47,500 nucleotides of DNA from Neocallimastix lanati (nom. inval.) (GCA_016946835.1 JACVTC010000059.1:555001-602500); one strand, 5' to 3'; positions 1 to 22,656 are shown, counted from the first letter of the stretch. The notes: generated by a model from the letters alone, not told the origin. Program-made: numbers and translations.

Positions 1-271
1 AAAATAATAAAAATAAAAATAAAATTTATATGTATATATAATATATGTAACTGATTTCAACCTTTCCATTAAAAAAAAATATATATATATGTAATAAAAA
101 AAAATAAAATATAGTTGTGCAATATATATATATATATATATTTACTGAAGATATTAAATTAAATTAAAGAATATTGTAAAATCTTTTATAAAGGAATAAA
201 AATAATAATAAAATAGTATTAGAAAGAACGAAGAAGGAAAAAAAATCATTGAAAATAAATATTCTAATTAT

Positions 272-729
272 TTAAGATGAATTTTTTTTTTCTTTTTTCT
301 TTTCAATTTCTATATCTAAAAGATTTTCAGTTGATCTTACATAATGTAATGAATAGTCACTATTTATAAAGGAGTCTTGAGCATATAAAATATGATTGTC
401 CATATTAGTTAATGGATATTCTTCTTGTGATGTAATTGTTTGCTTCTTTGGAACATTAAATACATTCTCATATGATGAAAGAATTGGTTGATTAATTAAT
501 GTTGTATTAGAATTTTTATTATCATTTGTCATAATTCTTGATTGACTATTTTTAAGATATTTATAAATATTATTATTAAATTATATAAATACATAATTAA
601 AGCATAAAATAAAATAAAACAAAAATTAAATATTATTTTAAAATTTACTTCTTAAATTATATTATATATTATTTAAAATAAAATTATAAAAAACTAATAA
701 TTAAATACAGTAGGTAAATATATATAATA

Positions 730-774
<45 letters not shown>

Positions 775-1140
775 CATGCGATTTCATCTAATAAACCGTT
801 AACTTCATCTGTCAATTTAATGTTCTATCATTTAAAAAAATAAAAATATAAATATATATATAAAAAAAAAAAAAAAAATTAATAAAATAAAATAAAATTT
901 AATACACTAATATTTGAAAGCTTCAATATAGTATTTCATATATATATTATCATAAAATAATATAATTACATCTTCATCTTCATCAATATCTAAAATGCCG
1001 TCATTGTTTTGAAGTGTATCTAATTGCTCAAATGAACCTAATACTTCCTTCAAATCTTCAATATGAATAGAAGCACGAGTCATATCACGACGCTATTAAA
1101 TTATTTTAAATATATAAATTAAAAATAAATATATTAATAT

Positions 1141-1188
<48 letters not shown>

Positions 1189-4051
1189 TATCATATATTT
1201 TTTTTTTATATACACAAACATATTTGAATATTTTCAAAACTAGAATTTATTAAGAAATACAAATTTATAAAAATAAATTTACAATAAAAATAATAATTAT
1301 AGCAATAATAATACATACAAGACTTTGTGAAGGAACTGAATTTCTTACTAATTTTGGATCATTAATTGAATGATGACTCATTCTTTTACTATTATTAAGT
1401 TCATCTTTAATATAACTCATAAAGGCTTTTGGAGAATACCTCCTACTTAACAATTCCGGTAAATCTTCAAATTGTTCCATTAATTGTTCATGATCACAAA
1501 GAATTGAAATAATATGATCATGATCTAAATATACAGATGTTTCCTTAAATTCATTACTCTTCCATTCAACATCATTAAATGTTTTATTAAGCCATTGAGA
1601 AATAACTGCCGTTGTGAAAGATACATTACACCATTCATCTTTTTCAATTTTATTTTGTTTAATTTGACTAATATAATTACCTAATGATTCATTTCCTAAA
1701 TATTCTGATAAATAGTCGAAAAATTCAATGATCACTGTATTTATAGCATATTGAAGCATAATTTCATCCTTATTCTTAAATTTAACCCTAGAAATATTCT
1801 ATTGTATGAAAAATATTGAATGAATAATAAATTTTATTTTTTTTATTTAGTAATTAAAATATTATATTATAAAAATTTTATTAATTCAATATTAATATAA
1901 ATATATATTATTAGTAGTAGTATTATTTATTTTTGTTATATATATTATATTTTGTTATCCTATATAAGATTTAAATTATTTTTATATAATAAATATATTT
2001 TATATCATACTTCTAATTCAAACATTAATGGAACAGCTTCAATAATATCATCAAATTCAAATACTTGAACATTTTTAACAAAGACATTTATAATCATAAT
2101 ATAATCGATAGGTTGATTTAATTTCTTTTGAGAATACTCAAAGAGAATAGTATGAATATTTTGCATAAATCTATACTTTGTAATATGAGTTTTACTATCT
2201 TCTGGTATACCATTAAGACTTGAACTAATTTGATCCATTAATAAAAGTAAAAAGAAATAATATTGTAAACGTAAATTGAATGAACTATCCTTTAATAAAA
2301 CTAAAGTTGGAATAAATAATTCAATTGGTAATGGTGTATTAAATGTTGGATTATTTTCTATGAAAGTTGCTCTTTGTTCAAGAATAAATCTTAAGGAACG
2401 AATAATAAATATTCTACATTTTAAAATGACTTCATTGTTTGATGTATCAAGTTTTAAATGATTAATTAAGAATGTCATAATATCATTCATTTGTTCTGGA
2501 TATGAAACATTAGATGTGAATGAATTAATACAATCAATATAAGCATTCTCTAAATTTTCTATATCCTTTGGATCATATTTAGAACTATTCTGTAAGGTTT
2601 CAAATAAACAATCAGAAAGGACATCTAAAACTTCAATATGGGTAACAACTGATCCACCGCCATTTTTGATAATATTAGATAAAATATATATTATATTGGT
2701 TTGAATAGCTAAATCATTACTATAATCTTTTAAGTGTTTCAATGAATACAATACTAATAAATATCTATACTGTGGGTTCATTGCTTTTGTAAATATATTA
2801 AATAATTTTAATAAATATTTCTTATTTAACATATGATCATTACTTTCTAAATACCTATATTAAAGTATAAAATTGATAAAAATTTAGTCCAAAATAATTT
2901 AATATACCTTTATATTATAATCTAAATAAAATTTTATATTCACTCACTTATAAATTGGGTTAAATACTTTTTCAAAGGTGACTGGATTAATACGTTGCAT
3001 AATTTCATTTATACTTTGAATTGCTAAATTATCCATATCGACATCGCTTATATCAGTATTGGATAATGAACGATAAAGTTTAATTCCTTTAGTCTTCTTT
3101 TCTTGAATATTGGCTAATAGAGCTGGAATAATATATTCTAAAAATTCGTCAATTTTTGGTGATTTTAAAAAAGTATCATTTGAAACAATAGCATATAATG
3201 CCCTAAGTGAAGATATTTTCTTTTTATTTTGAATATCTTGGTTTTCATTATTTTCTTGAACATTTTTACAAAGTATTTTAATGATTTTTAAATATGGAAT
3301 AACAAAAGCTGAATCAACATCAAGAATTACATGATTATGATGAGCTGAAAATGAAACAATCTTTTTGTTTAAAATAATATTAATAATAATTTAAGTATTA
3401 TAATAATTAGATATTTATATATTAATAAATAAATTTTTAATATTTTAATATTATTTATTATATTATTATATACTAATCACTTACAGTAGAAGAAATTTGT
3501 TCAATAATTTCAGTATTTAATGGACTTTCAAGCATCTTAGCTACAATATTTACAACAGAAACTAAAAATAAATCCAAGTTCTGTTTACATTTTGAACCAA
3601 CTAATACAGTTAAAATAGTTAATGTTACTTTTAAATTTCTTTTATAATTATTAAAAAGTTTAATATTTTTAATAATGTTAATTTAAGTATTAACAAATAA
3701 AAAAAAAAAATTAAAAATGTTAATTTAAATATTAACAAAAAAAAAAAAATATTAAGAATATATTTTTATATAATTAATTTATAATCTCCAATAACATTTA
3801 TATATTGAAAATATAAATTTTACTAAATAAAATAAATTCAAATTTTATAATTACTCAATTCTTGAATAACTAATGTCTCTTGCTGTTCTTTTTTCTAAAT
3901 AAGCTCCAATCTTTGTTAATTTTTGTGGTCTGGATTCAGCATAAAATACTAAAAATGATAAATTATTTGCTTTTGCACCAGATTCTCCTGGTTGAGAAGG
4001 ATAAACATTATTAATTAAGGAAACATGATTATAACAGCTTGAACACCACAT
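272..4051 (-). CDS. EFR3: EFR3 homologue, plasma-membrane anchor of the PI4-kinase complex
   Basis: EFR3 is a palmitoylated armadillo-like protein that recruits PI4KIIIalpha/Stt4 with TTC7/Ypp1 to the plasma membrane. I assembled eight exons (4051-3855, 3638-3485, 3360-2948, 2854-2011, 1798-1319, 1092-970, 824-775, 545-272), phase-consistent, giving 844 aa; yeast and human proteins are about 780-820 aa. The N-terminus has a Cys pair (WCSSC, likely acylation sites), then INNVYPSQPGE, LSFLVFYAESRPQKLTKIGA and YLEKRTARDISYSRIENL, which follow the family pattern of YP, YYxxSRPxKLxKIG and YLExRxxRD. NLKVTLTIL follows. Near the C-terminus, RRDMTRASIHIEDLKEVL matches the conserved family tail motif. 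The stretch 1319-1759 looks like a separate gene only if the intron ending at 1799 is missed. The acceptors before exons 2 and 3 are AAAAG-type and the least certain points. The intron at 774-825 carries a long homopolymer tract. Confidence 0.88.
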
Positions 4052-4196
4052 TTTATGAATTTATCTAATTTTATTTAATTAATTTTTATTTTGTTTAATT
4101 TTTTTGTATATGTTTGTTTTATTATTATTATTTTTTTATCTAATGAATTATTTAGAATTTTTTTTTCTATTATTGTATCATTTCATATTATTTTAA

Positions 4197-4227
<31 letters not shown>

Positions 4228-4734
4228 TATTAAAATTATTTAATTTATATTTTAATATTTTTATAAAAATATTCAAAAAATTTAATTTTATATATATATA
4301 TAATTTTACATTTATTACGCAATTATTTTATATTGAATATCTTCTAATAAAATTTTAAGATTGTCAAAAATGATTTGAAACTTTTATATTTTCAACGTTT
4401 ATATATATTATAATATTTGAATTAAACTTTAATTCTTTTTGTAGAATCTTTCTCTTTGTAAATTAATAAAAAAAAACAACAAAGTAAATTATACAAAAAT
4501 TAAATATATATATTTAATATAAACGTAATTACTAAATATTTTGTATATTATTTAATATAATTTTCATTTAGGCCTTTTCTTTTTTTTTATTATTCAAAAT
4601 TTCTCTTTCAATTTTTTATTTTTTTATTTTATTTTATTTTTTTTTTTTTTTATTTTATTTTATTTCAATTTTTTTCTATTTTATTTATTTTTCTTTTTTT
4701 TTTTTAACTTTTTCTTTTTCTTGCTTTTCAAAAG

Positions 4735-4783
<49 letters not shown>

Positions 4784-6499
4784 ATAATAGAGTAAAAAAA
4801 AATAAAAAAATAAGTAAAATAAAAAAAGAGTACAAAAAAAAAACTATTATTAATATATTATATTTTTAAGTTTAATTTTTTAATAAAATAATAACAAAAA
4901 TAATTAAATTATAATTTTTTAATAAAATAATAACAAAAATAATTAAATTATATAACATTATAACATTTAAAATACAATAGCCTAACCTATACAATTCAAA
5001 TAAATATTTATTGCTAAGGAATCATGAAATGAATTTCTATAATTATTTTGGCTACACATAAAAAAATTTATATCACATTTTTAATTTTATTAGAGAGTAC
5101 TTTATGAATATTATTATAATACAATATATAGAAAATTTTATTAATAATATATTATAATATATTATATTTAATATTCATAAAAAATATATATATATTATAA
5201 GTATAATAAATATATATATAAGAAAATAAAGTAAAATAAATAAATATAGTTAATTATTAATTTTTATTATTATTTATATTATATTCATATATTTTTTTTA
5301 ATTAATGTTTACAAATAATAAATATATTTTTAAACTATTATTTTAATATAAATATATGTTTCAAATCATTATTTTATATATTATGGATTACTTTAATATA
5401 TTACTGATTTTTATTAATATATAAAGTTATTTTAAATATAATAAATAGAATTAATATTTTATATTATATATATATATTAAAATAATTAATCCAATAAAAT
5501 ATTTTAGATTTTAATATATAGTAAATATATATTTACTTTTATATCAACGAATAGTAACTTATTAATTTTAATTGAATATATTAAGTAATATATATTATAT
5601 ATTTATTTATTATAAGTATTATATTAAAAATATACTTTTGAATATATTTTAATATATTATATTATTAATATATACAATATATAATTTATATTAAATTATT
5701 GCTAGACAAAACATATAAAAAAATAAAATAAAAAATTTTAAGGAATATATATTATAATAATAAATAATAAATAATAAATAATAAATAATAAATAATAAAT
5801 AATAAATAATAAATAATAAATAATAAATAATAAATAATAAATAATAAATAATAAATAATAAATAATAAATAATAAATAATAAATAATAAATAATAAATAA
5901 TAAATAAATAATAAATAATAAATAATAGATAATAAATAATAAATAATAAATAATAAATAATAAATAATAAATAATAAATAATAAATAAATAATAAATAAT
6001 AAATAATAGATAATAAATAATAAATAATAAATAATAAATAATAAATAATAAATAATAAATAATAAATAATAAATAATAAATAATATTATTTTAAACTAAT
6101 ACTTTATATATAGTATTAAAAATAATACATTTTAATAGATAAAAAATAATTGTTTCAAATTATTTCAAAATATCATTTCAAGATATTATAATTAAAAGCT
6201 TTTATTAATTAATTAATAAATGTTATTTTACCAGTATATATAGATTGAAAAAACCATTTTATTAATATTTCATTAAAAAAAAATAGCAAAAATTAAAAAT
6301 TAAAAACTACATAATTGCATTAATAATAATTTTGAGATAAAAAAAATAATAAATTGTTAATATTACTTTATTATTATAATTATTAATATATACATATCAT
6401 CTTAATAATTATAATAATAAAATAATAAATCACACGAAAAACAAATATATAATATATTCAAATTATCTTATATAATTGTTTATTAAGTAATTTATTAAC
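4052..6499. other. AT-rich intergenic stretch upstream of EFR3
   Basis: No open frame with family resemblance and no RNA gene is visible. Contents are a T-rich block (about 4570-4735), an A-tract (about 4733-4778), alternating AT-rich DNA and the heptanucleotide satellite listed separately. It separates the EFR3 promoter side from the copia element. Confidence 0.7.
5752..6085. repeat. Heptanucleotide satellite (AAATAAT)n with a duplicated block
   Basis: About 330 bp of tandem AAATAAT units. Two similar irregular blocks (a 4-nt unit AAAT insertion followed by a TAGAT variant) occur near 5905-5932 and 5985-6012, about 80 bp apart. This suggests that a block of about 80 bp was itself duplicated. 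Confidence 0.9.
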
Positions 6500-6760
6500 A
6501 AATATAATTATAAAATAATTTATTAAAATGATTTATATTTTTGTTGTATAAATTTATGTTTTTATTCCTTTTAAATTTTTTGTTTGACCCGCATATATGT
6601 TATTTTATGTTGCATAAATTTATTTAACAAACTTGTAAATATTTGTTTAACCTCTATATATGTAACAAGGGTATTTCAGGTATTACATGTTCTATATATA
6701 ATATCATGGATGTATTATTCACTTCTCTCATTGTTTACCATATCACTTAGCATATTATTA
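6500..6760 (+). repeat. 5' LTR remnant of the copia element
   Basis: The segment around 6649-6740 aligns with 8939-9025. Both have AACCT(C/G)TATATATGTAAC, then ATATCAT..ATGTA(T/C)TAT, then TTCTC. The offset is about 2290 bp. Edges are inferred from the 3' copy and are uncertain. Confidence 0.7.
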
Positions 6761-6843
6761 TATTAAATAAATAAACATATATCAGATTAAAACTCTCATT
6801 TGATTCTATTCTAATTTTCAAAAGTACTTTTTTAAAAACCAGC

Positions 6844-7265
6844 ATGTTTCAAGAAACTTCTTTCTCTAAAAACCAACTGAAAGTCCAACTTCAACGAATG
6901 GAAAATTTTTATTTCAAACGCTGCCAAAACATATGGTACTAAAGAATTTTTAGAATTTGATATTCAAATGATCAGTAAAAATATTGACGAAAAAATATTA
7001 AAGGAGATTAGTCGTCCATCTAACAGTTATTGTATAATGGAAAGACTCAAAGGAAAATACGGTAACGGTAATTTTGATATAGAGTACTTGCTTAAAAGAT
7101 TCAGAAATATAAATCCCAAGAATAAACCCAAAGTAATTGGAATGTTAAATTAAGCAAAGGAAATCTTCATAGAAATATAGAAACTTAATTAGGTATTACA
7201 AACAAAGAGAAATTAAAACACCTATATATCATTCTTACAAATAATTAACAAAAATATTGTTCAAT
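6844..7265 (+). pseudogene. gag remnant of the copia element
   Basis: Broken frames with a copia-Gag (UBN2-type) flavour. A short open piece at 6968-7153 has the Ile/Lys-rich helical pattern and a MERLKGKYGNGNFDIEYLL segment reminiscent of the LxxxYG region of copia Gag. Upstream frames from an ATG at 6844 are interrupted by stops. The stretch 7154-7265 continues in shifted frames. No CCHC zinc knuckle was found. Assignment rests partly on position before the RT. Confidence 0.55.
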
Positions 7266-7270
7266 TCGAC

Positions 7271-8756
7271 TTGAACAGTAATCCAGATGAAAACTTGGAA
7301 ATTCATATAAGAATTATTTTACCAAGCTCATATATTGAAGTGATTAATTTTTATAATAAAAATTACAGGATTAATGCCATTAAAGAAGAATTAAATAATT
7401 TATATTCAATTAAGTTTATGACTTTTGTTTCAAAAGTTCCTCCAGGTAAAAACATTATTTATACTAAATTGTTTTTTGATACTAAAAGTGACAGCAATAA
7501 TTTTATTTATAAATATAAATCTCCCTCTTGTTGCCAGAGGTTTCCATCAAAAATGGGGTATAAGTTATGATTCTTACTTATTCTCCTTCTTTAAATATTG
7601 ATAGTCTTGAACTCATTTTCTCTATATCTGCTGCTTTTCATTGGGACATTTTTCAACTTAATATGAAAGCTGCTTATCTTAATGCACCTTTAGATAAATA
7701 TATTTGCACTACCATTCCTAAAAGCAGTATAAACTATGGGAGGGGATACTGGAAACTTAACAAAGCTTTATATAGCCTTAAATAATCAGGTAGACAATTG
7801 TATGAAGCAATAAGAAAAATTTTGATTATTAATAATTTTAAATAAATAAAAGCTGAGCAACGCCATATTCAAACATACAATATATGATAAAATTAAATGT
7901 ATAATTGAACTCTACGTTGATGAAATAGTTTTTACTGGAGAAATAAAATACATCAAGGATATAATAAACAAAATTTAAAGAAAATTCAAAAAATCAAATC
8001 GCGGACAATTCGAATAAGATTTTAATAATTAAAGTAGAAAAATAAAATAATGGTTACATAATTTTTCAGAAATGCTTTATTAAAAATATGCTAGATAACT
8101 TCAACATAAATAATACTCGAAAAAGTAAAATGCCTTAAACAGGAGACAATTGACATATCTGAAAATAAAAAACCTTTCAAAAAAACAATAATCAAAAGTA
8201 AGATTGGATCTCAAATTTGCTTATAAAAATATACAAGACTGGAAATTTCGTAAATAAAGCTTCCAGGAAAAGTGAACAACCAACATTTTCAGACAATCAA
8301 GTAGTAAACATTTTAAAGTATTTAAATAATACAAAGGATTATAAAATTAAATATGATGGAAAGAGGATGTTAATTGCTTACACAGACTCAAATTTCGCAG
8401 GTGATAAGACTGATCTACTTCATGTGGAATTATTTTAATGGGAAAAAGTCTTATATGTTAGATATCCAAAAAGCAATAATAAGCTGAATATATAATTAGT
8501 TCAGTAAGTGTCAAAAAAATATTATAGTTAAAGAACATTATTACAGAAATATTAAATAAGAAATTAAATAATGCGATCAATACTAATAATCAAGCAAGAA
8601 AATATATTATGGAAAATGGGTAAATTTATGCAAATTAAAACATATAGAGAATATATTAAAGAAAAAAATAAATTGAAAGCATGTAGACATAGAAAAAATG
8701 CTAGCTGACATATTAACAAAAGATTCAAATGGTAAAAATACTAAAATATATAAATA
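7271..8756 (+). pseudogene. copia pol remnant (reverse transcriptase and RNase H)
   Basis: Pieces of RVT_2 and RNase H are readable in successive frames. INAIKEELNNLYS and FVSKVPPGKNIIYTK (about 7370-7470) are the RT N-terminal block. FQLNMKAAYLNAPLD (about 7647-7695) is the first catalytic block, with Asn where Asp is expected. LYVDEIVFTG (about 7911-7940) is the YVDD block with a changed last Asp. YTDSNFAGD (about 8378-8404) is the RNase H start and MLADILTKDS (about 8698-8728) its end. Several in-frame TAA codons lie where the family has Gln, for example after the LYSLK block near 7785. Not a functional gene. Confidence 0.85.
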
Positions 8757-8788
8757 ATATTTTTATATAAAAATCTCATTTGAGGGGT

Positions 8789-9030
8789 AGTAATAACTAT
8801 TTAATAATTTATACTATATATTTATTCATTATGTAATTTATAAATGTATATTTATATTTATGCTTTATGTAAATTAGTTAATATGTTTATTTGTTGTTGA
8901 ATAAGGTTAGGTTAACAGTTCTTTTAAATATATTATGTAACCTGTATATATGTAACAAATATATTTACATAATATATTTCTATATAAAATATCATAAATG
9001 TACTATCCATTTTTCTCCTTTTTAATGGAA
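8789..9030 (+). repeat. 3' LTR remnant of the copia element, with polypurine tract just upstream
   Basis: A purine run TGAGGGG at 8781-8787 sits where a copia polypurine tract should lie, just after the RNase H end and before a sequence matching the 5' LTR. The end near 9025-9030 is estimated. Confidence 0.65.
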
Positions 9031-9774
9031 AGTTTAAATGATTATTATAATGTTCTATATATTATATATTAATTAAAAGTCAACCAATACAATTTTTTTT
9101 TTTAAATAATGATAATAAAAAAAAAAAGGTTTATGAAGTTGAATTAATAAATATTAAGTAATTTTATTAATATTAATATTTGATTCCTAAAATTTCATAG
9201 TTCTTTTATTTTTGATTTATTTATTTATTTATCTTGTGGTTTTATTAACTTTTATATATATTTTTTACAAATAATGTATGGAATAAAAAATTAAATACAC
9301 ACACCACTTTAAATATAAAAAAATTTTTTTTTAAATTATTTATTTGTATTAAATTATGAATATTTTATATTTTAAATATTTAATTCAAAATTAGCTATTA
9401 ATTAAATAATAAAAATTATTAATAATAATCAAATTAAATTATTGATATATATATTTATTCAAATATTTAAATTAATATTGAATTAAAACTTAAAAAATTG
9501 AGTATATTTAATAAATAAAATTTTTTTATATAAATTATTTTTAATTAGATAGAATTTGGAGAAAAATTATTAATTTCTATGAATAAAATCAATTAAAATA
9601 TTTATAATTCTTTATTAAAAAATATTATCTGGTTTGTATGTACTTTATAATCATAAAAAATAAAAAAAAAAAAAAAAAAAAAAAAGCTTTATCTTGAAAC
9701 TTTAAAAACTTTAATTTTTATTTTTGCAAATCTTTAAAAAAAAAACCTTTTAAACATATTTTTATTCAATATTT

Positions 9775-10011
9775 TTCTATTTATTTTATTTTATTTTATT
9801 TTATTTTATTTTATTTTATTTTATTTTATTTTATTTTATTTTATTTTATTTTATTTTATTTATTTATTTTATTTTATTTTATTTTATTTTATTTTATTTT
9901 ATTTTATTTTATTTTATTTTATTTTATTTTATTTTATTTTATTTTATTTTATTTTATTTATTTATTTTATTTTATTTTATTTTATTTTATTTTATTTTAT
10001 TTTATTTTATT
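9775..10011. repeat. Pentanucleotide satellite (ATTTT)n
   Basis: About 45 tandem ATTTT units, interrupted twice by a TATTTATTT variant (near 9860 and 9957), the two interruptions about 100 bp apart. Confidence 0.92.
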
Positions 10012-10462
10012 CTGTACTTTATATTCATATTTTCTACTATTTACTTTATTTTATTTTATTCAATCTCTACTTTATATTCATATTTCTACTATTTACTTTA
10101 TTTTATTTTATTCAATCTATACTTTATATTCATATTTCTACTATTTATTATATTTTATTTTATTCAATCTGTACTTTATATTCATATTTCTACTATTTAT
10201 TTTATTTTATTTTATTTTATTTTATTCAATCTGTACTTTATATTCATATTTCTACTATTTATTTTATTTTATTTTATTTTATTTTATTCAATCTGTACTC
10301 TACTTTACTCTTTTATACTACTTCATTATTTTATTTTATTTTATTTTATTAATAATTTACTCTTTTATACTACTTCACTATTTTATTTTATTCTATTTTT
10401 ATTAATACTTTACTCTTTTATATTATATTATTTATTTTATTTTATTTTATTTTATTTATTTA
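10012..10462. repeat. Nested minisatellite built on ATTTT
   Basis: A unit of roughly 48-64 bp, containing CAATCTGTACTTTATATTC, CATATTTCTACTATTTA and a variable number of ATTTT copies, is repeated about five times (10012-10290). A second unit with TTTACTCTTTTATACTACTT recurs about three times to 10462. Unit length varies through the internal pentanucleotide count. Confidence 0.85.
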
Positions 10463-10778
10463 TTGAAGTTACAATAGATAATAGTCCTTTATTAATTACA
10501 TTATGATAATTATTATTATTAAATTATATTTTCATTATGATAAAAATAATTATTATATAACATAGTAAATATATTTCTAATTTTTTATTTTTTGATACAA
10601 TTTCAATTAATTATTATTACTAAAGTTTTAATTTATAAAAACTAACTTTATATAATATATTTTACACAAAATGGATTTAAAAATAAAATGATATATAATA
10701 AAGTGAAAATGGTATATAAAAAATCAGTTTTAATATAATAAAAGTGAAAATAGAAATAGTATTTTTAAAAAAAAAAAA

Positions 10779-16172
<5,394 letters not shown>

Positions 16173-16655
16173 TATTTTATATTTTTATTATAGTTTTGAT
16201 ATTTTAAATTTATACTATATTAAACATATTTAATTTTTTTATTATAAATTATTTATTTATATTATAAAATTTTTCATGGAAGAAAGATTTAAAAAGGTAT
16301 AATTTAATACAATGCATTAAATAAAAAAATTAAAAAAATGAAAATAAAAATAATAATAATAATTTTTTTTTTTTTTTTAAATTAACAATTTAATATGAAT
16401 AAATTTATTATATCTTTAAATATTAATAAAGTTCTCGAAAAAATTAAAAAAAAAAAAAAAAATTTTTTTTTTTTATTATTTTCCTAAAAAAAGTTTGAAT
16501 AAAGAAATTTTAATCAATTTATTCATAATTAAATATGCAATATTATGAAATAAAGTTTGAAATTTTATTTTAAAAAACAATAATTCCATTAAAACTTGAT
16601 TATCTTTTAAAATATATATTTGTTTAACATATATAATATATAATTATTAATTATG

Positions 16656-16696
<41 letters not shown>

Positions 16697-17003
16697 GAAA
16701 AAAAAAGTTTAAATTTTCATATATATTAATTTTATTTAAATAACCCATTAATATATATATATATATACTGATGCATAAAAATATTGATAGTAATATAATA
16801 TAAATATATTTTTTTTATTTACAAATAATAAAAATTAAAAGAATTAAAAACAAATTTACAGTCTATTTTATTTAAATACTATCAAAAATTTTAATTAGCA
16901 TCTATTATATGTATTATTATCATTATTAATATATACATTTTCTATTATATCATATTGTAAAAATAATATAAAAAAAAAAGGTATTTAAAAAATATTTTAT
17001 AAT
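16173..17003. other. Intergenic stretch between PDE stop and TSNAXIP1 start
   Basis: About 830 bp of AT-rich DNA between two genes on the same strand. It contains homopolymer stretches and TA runs but no coding signal. It must hold the PDE 3' end and the TSNAXIP1 promoter; no specific element could be recognised. Confidence 0.65.
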
Positions 17004-21351
<4,348 letters not shown>

Positions 21352-21469
21352 TATATAAATATTTAAAAATTAATTATATTAAAAGCAAATATTCTATTGT
21401 TTTTTCCATATATTTATTTATATAAAAAGTATATGTCTATTTAGATTCTAATTTTTAGAGTACAAAAGG

Positions 21470-21524
<55 letters not shown>

Positions 21525-21934
21525 TGCATATATTATAAATCAATATAACGAAAATATTTTGTATATATTTATTTTTCTGTTTTTTTTTAAAAAAAAAAAA
21601 AAATTTTTTTTTGTTTGTTAGTATGACTATTTTTTTTTTTTCATTCTAATATTTATAATTATTACTATTTTTCTGTTGCTAAAAAAGAAATTATATATAT
21701 GTATATTTTTTTTATTTGAATATCTAAAAAAAAAAAAAATTCGTAAAATCTTTTAAATATTTTTATTTTTTATATTCTAATAACTTTATTTTTTTTTTTT
21801 TTTTTAATATAAAGGATTATGGAATAATTATCAGTAAACTGTTTAATCCATTTTAATAAACTTTAAATAATATGAAAAAAAATTGAAATTCTATTTTTTT
21901 TTTTTTTTTCATATTACTTTATCATTTTTAGTAT

Positions 21935-21977
<43 letters not shown>

Positions 21978-22027
21978 TTATTATTATTATTTATTTATTT
22001 ATTATTACTATTATAAATACAATCTTA

Positions 22028-22073
<46 letters not shown>

Positions 22074-22141
22074 ATATAAAAAATTTTTTTTTATCTTATT
22101 TATTTAACATAATAATAATTCATTAAATATTAATTTTTTTT
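21352..22141. other. Intergenic stretch upstream of the PDE gene
   Basis: AT-rich DNA with an A-tract of about 48 nt (21475-21522), several T-runs, TTTA repeats (21938-21978) and (ATT)n (22030-22073). No gene recognised; it presumably includes the PDE promoter. Confidence 0.65.
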
Positions 22142-22369
22142 CTAATTAGCACCCTTAACAACAACTTTTGGTTCAACATATTTATAATATGGACCTTGCT
22201 TTAAGTAAACCTTAAACTTTACTAAAGTGTCTGGACGAAGAATAGTTGAAGAGGAAGGATGATTCACCATAGTTTCAATAATAGAATATTTCCAATCTTG
22301 ACCTAATCTATTAGGTTCTTGACCTCTATCTAATATGAATTTTATAAATTCGGTTGAATTATCTAATTC
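22142..22369 (-). CDS. Orphan C-terminal exon, protein of unknown function (partial)
   Basis: A 76-codon open stretch, starting after an acceptor (TATAG at 22370) and ending in TAG. It has high-complexity coding sequence unlike its surroundings: LDNSTEFIKFILDRGQEPNR, LGQDWKYSIIETMVNHPSSS, RPDTLVKFKVYLKQGPYYKY, VEPKVVVKGAN. The alternating hydrophobic pattern near the end suggests a beta-rich fold. I do not recognise the family. Upstream lies an (AAT)n-filled intron-like stretch, and I found no in-phase first exon with an ATG in the 465 bp before the divergent REXO4 start. It is either the last exon of a gene whose tiny first exon I missed, or a gene remnant. The internal Met in IIETMVNH is a poor start. 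Confidence 0.5.
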   Translation of the reverse strand, partial: ELDNSTEFIKFILDRGQEPNRLGQDWKYSIIETMVNHPSSSTILRPDTLVKFKVYLKQGPYYKYVEPKVVVKGAN

Positions 22370-22374
22370 CTATA

Positions 22375-22468
<94 letters not shown>

Positions 22469-22624
22469 AATACAATCTTTTGTTTTTATTATTATCATTA
22501 AACAAGTAAGAAAAACTAAAACAATTTTTAGGTACAAATATTATATTAAACCAAAGATTTATGCAAAAATCTTATTGATATTTCAAAAATATGATTGGAG
22601 AAAATTAAAGCTATAATTCTATTT

Positions 22625-22656
<32 letters not shown>

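Larger units (their letters stand above)
6500..9030 (+). mobile_element. Degenerate Ty1/copia LTR retrotransposon
   Basis: Two diverged copies of an LTR flank frameshifted gag, reverse transcriptase and RNase H remnants. The reverse transcriptase/RNase H order and motifs are those of Ty1/copia. Protease and integrase are not recognisable; the gag-like stretch runs almost directly into the RT N-terminus, so an internal deletion is likely. Many stops and frameshifts make it non-functional. Termini are approximate because the LTR ends have decayed and I see no clear target-site duplication. Its base composition is slightly less AT-biased than the flanks. Confidence 0.85.
9031..10778. other. AT-rich intergenic stretch with satellites
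   Basis: Between the copia element and the TSNAXIP1 stop. Apart from the two tandem arrays listed separately, only homopolymer-rich DNA is visible and no coding signal. Confidence 0.7.

Noticed and set aside
1265-1759. Open frame starting at 1759 as an independent gene
   Set aside because: It is exon 5 of EFR3. The acceptor at 1799 joins it in phase to the exon ending at 2011, and the C-terminal EFR3 motif follows in the next exon.
7271-8756. Reassigned genetic code with TAA as glutamine, suggested by stops at Gln positions in the copia pol
   Set aside because: Nearly all host genes here end in TAA and none has an in-frame TAA once spliced. The element also has frameshifts and altered catalytic residues, so decay explains the stops.
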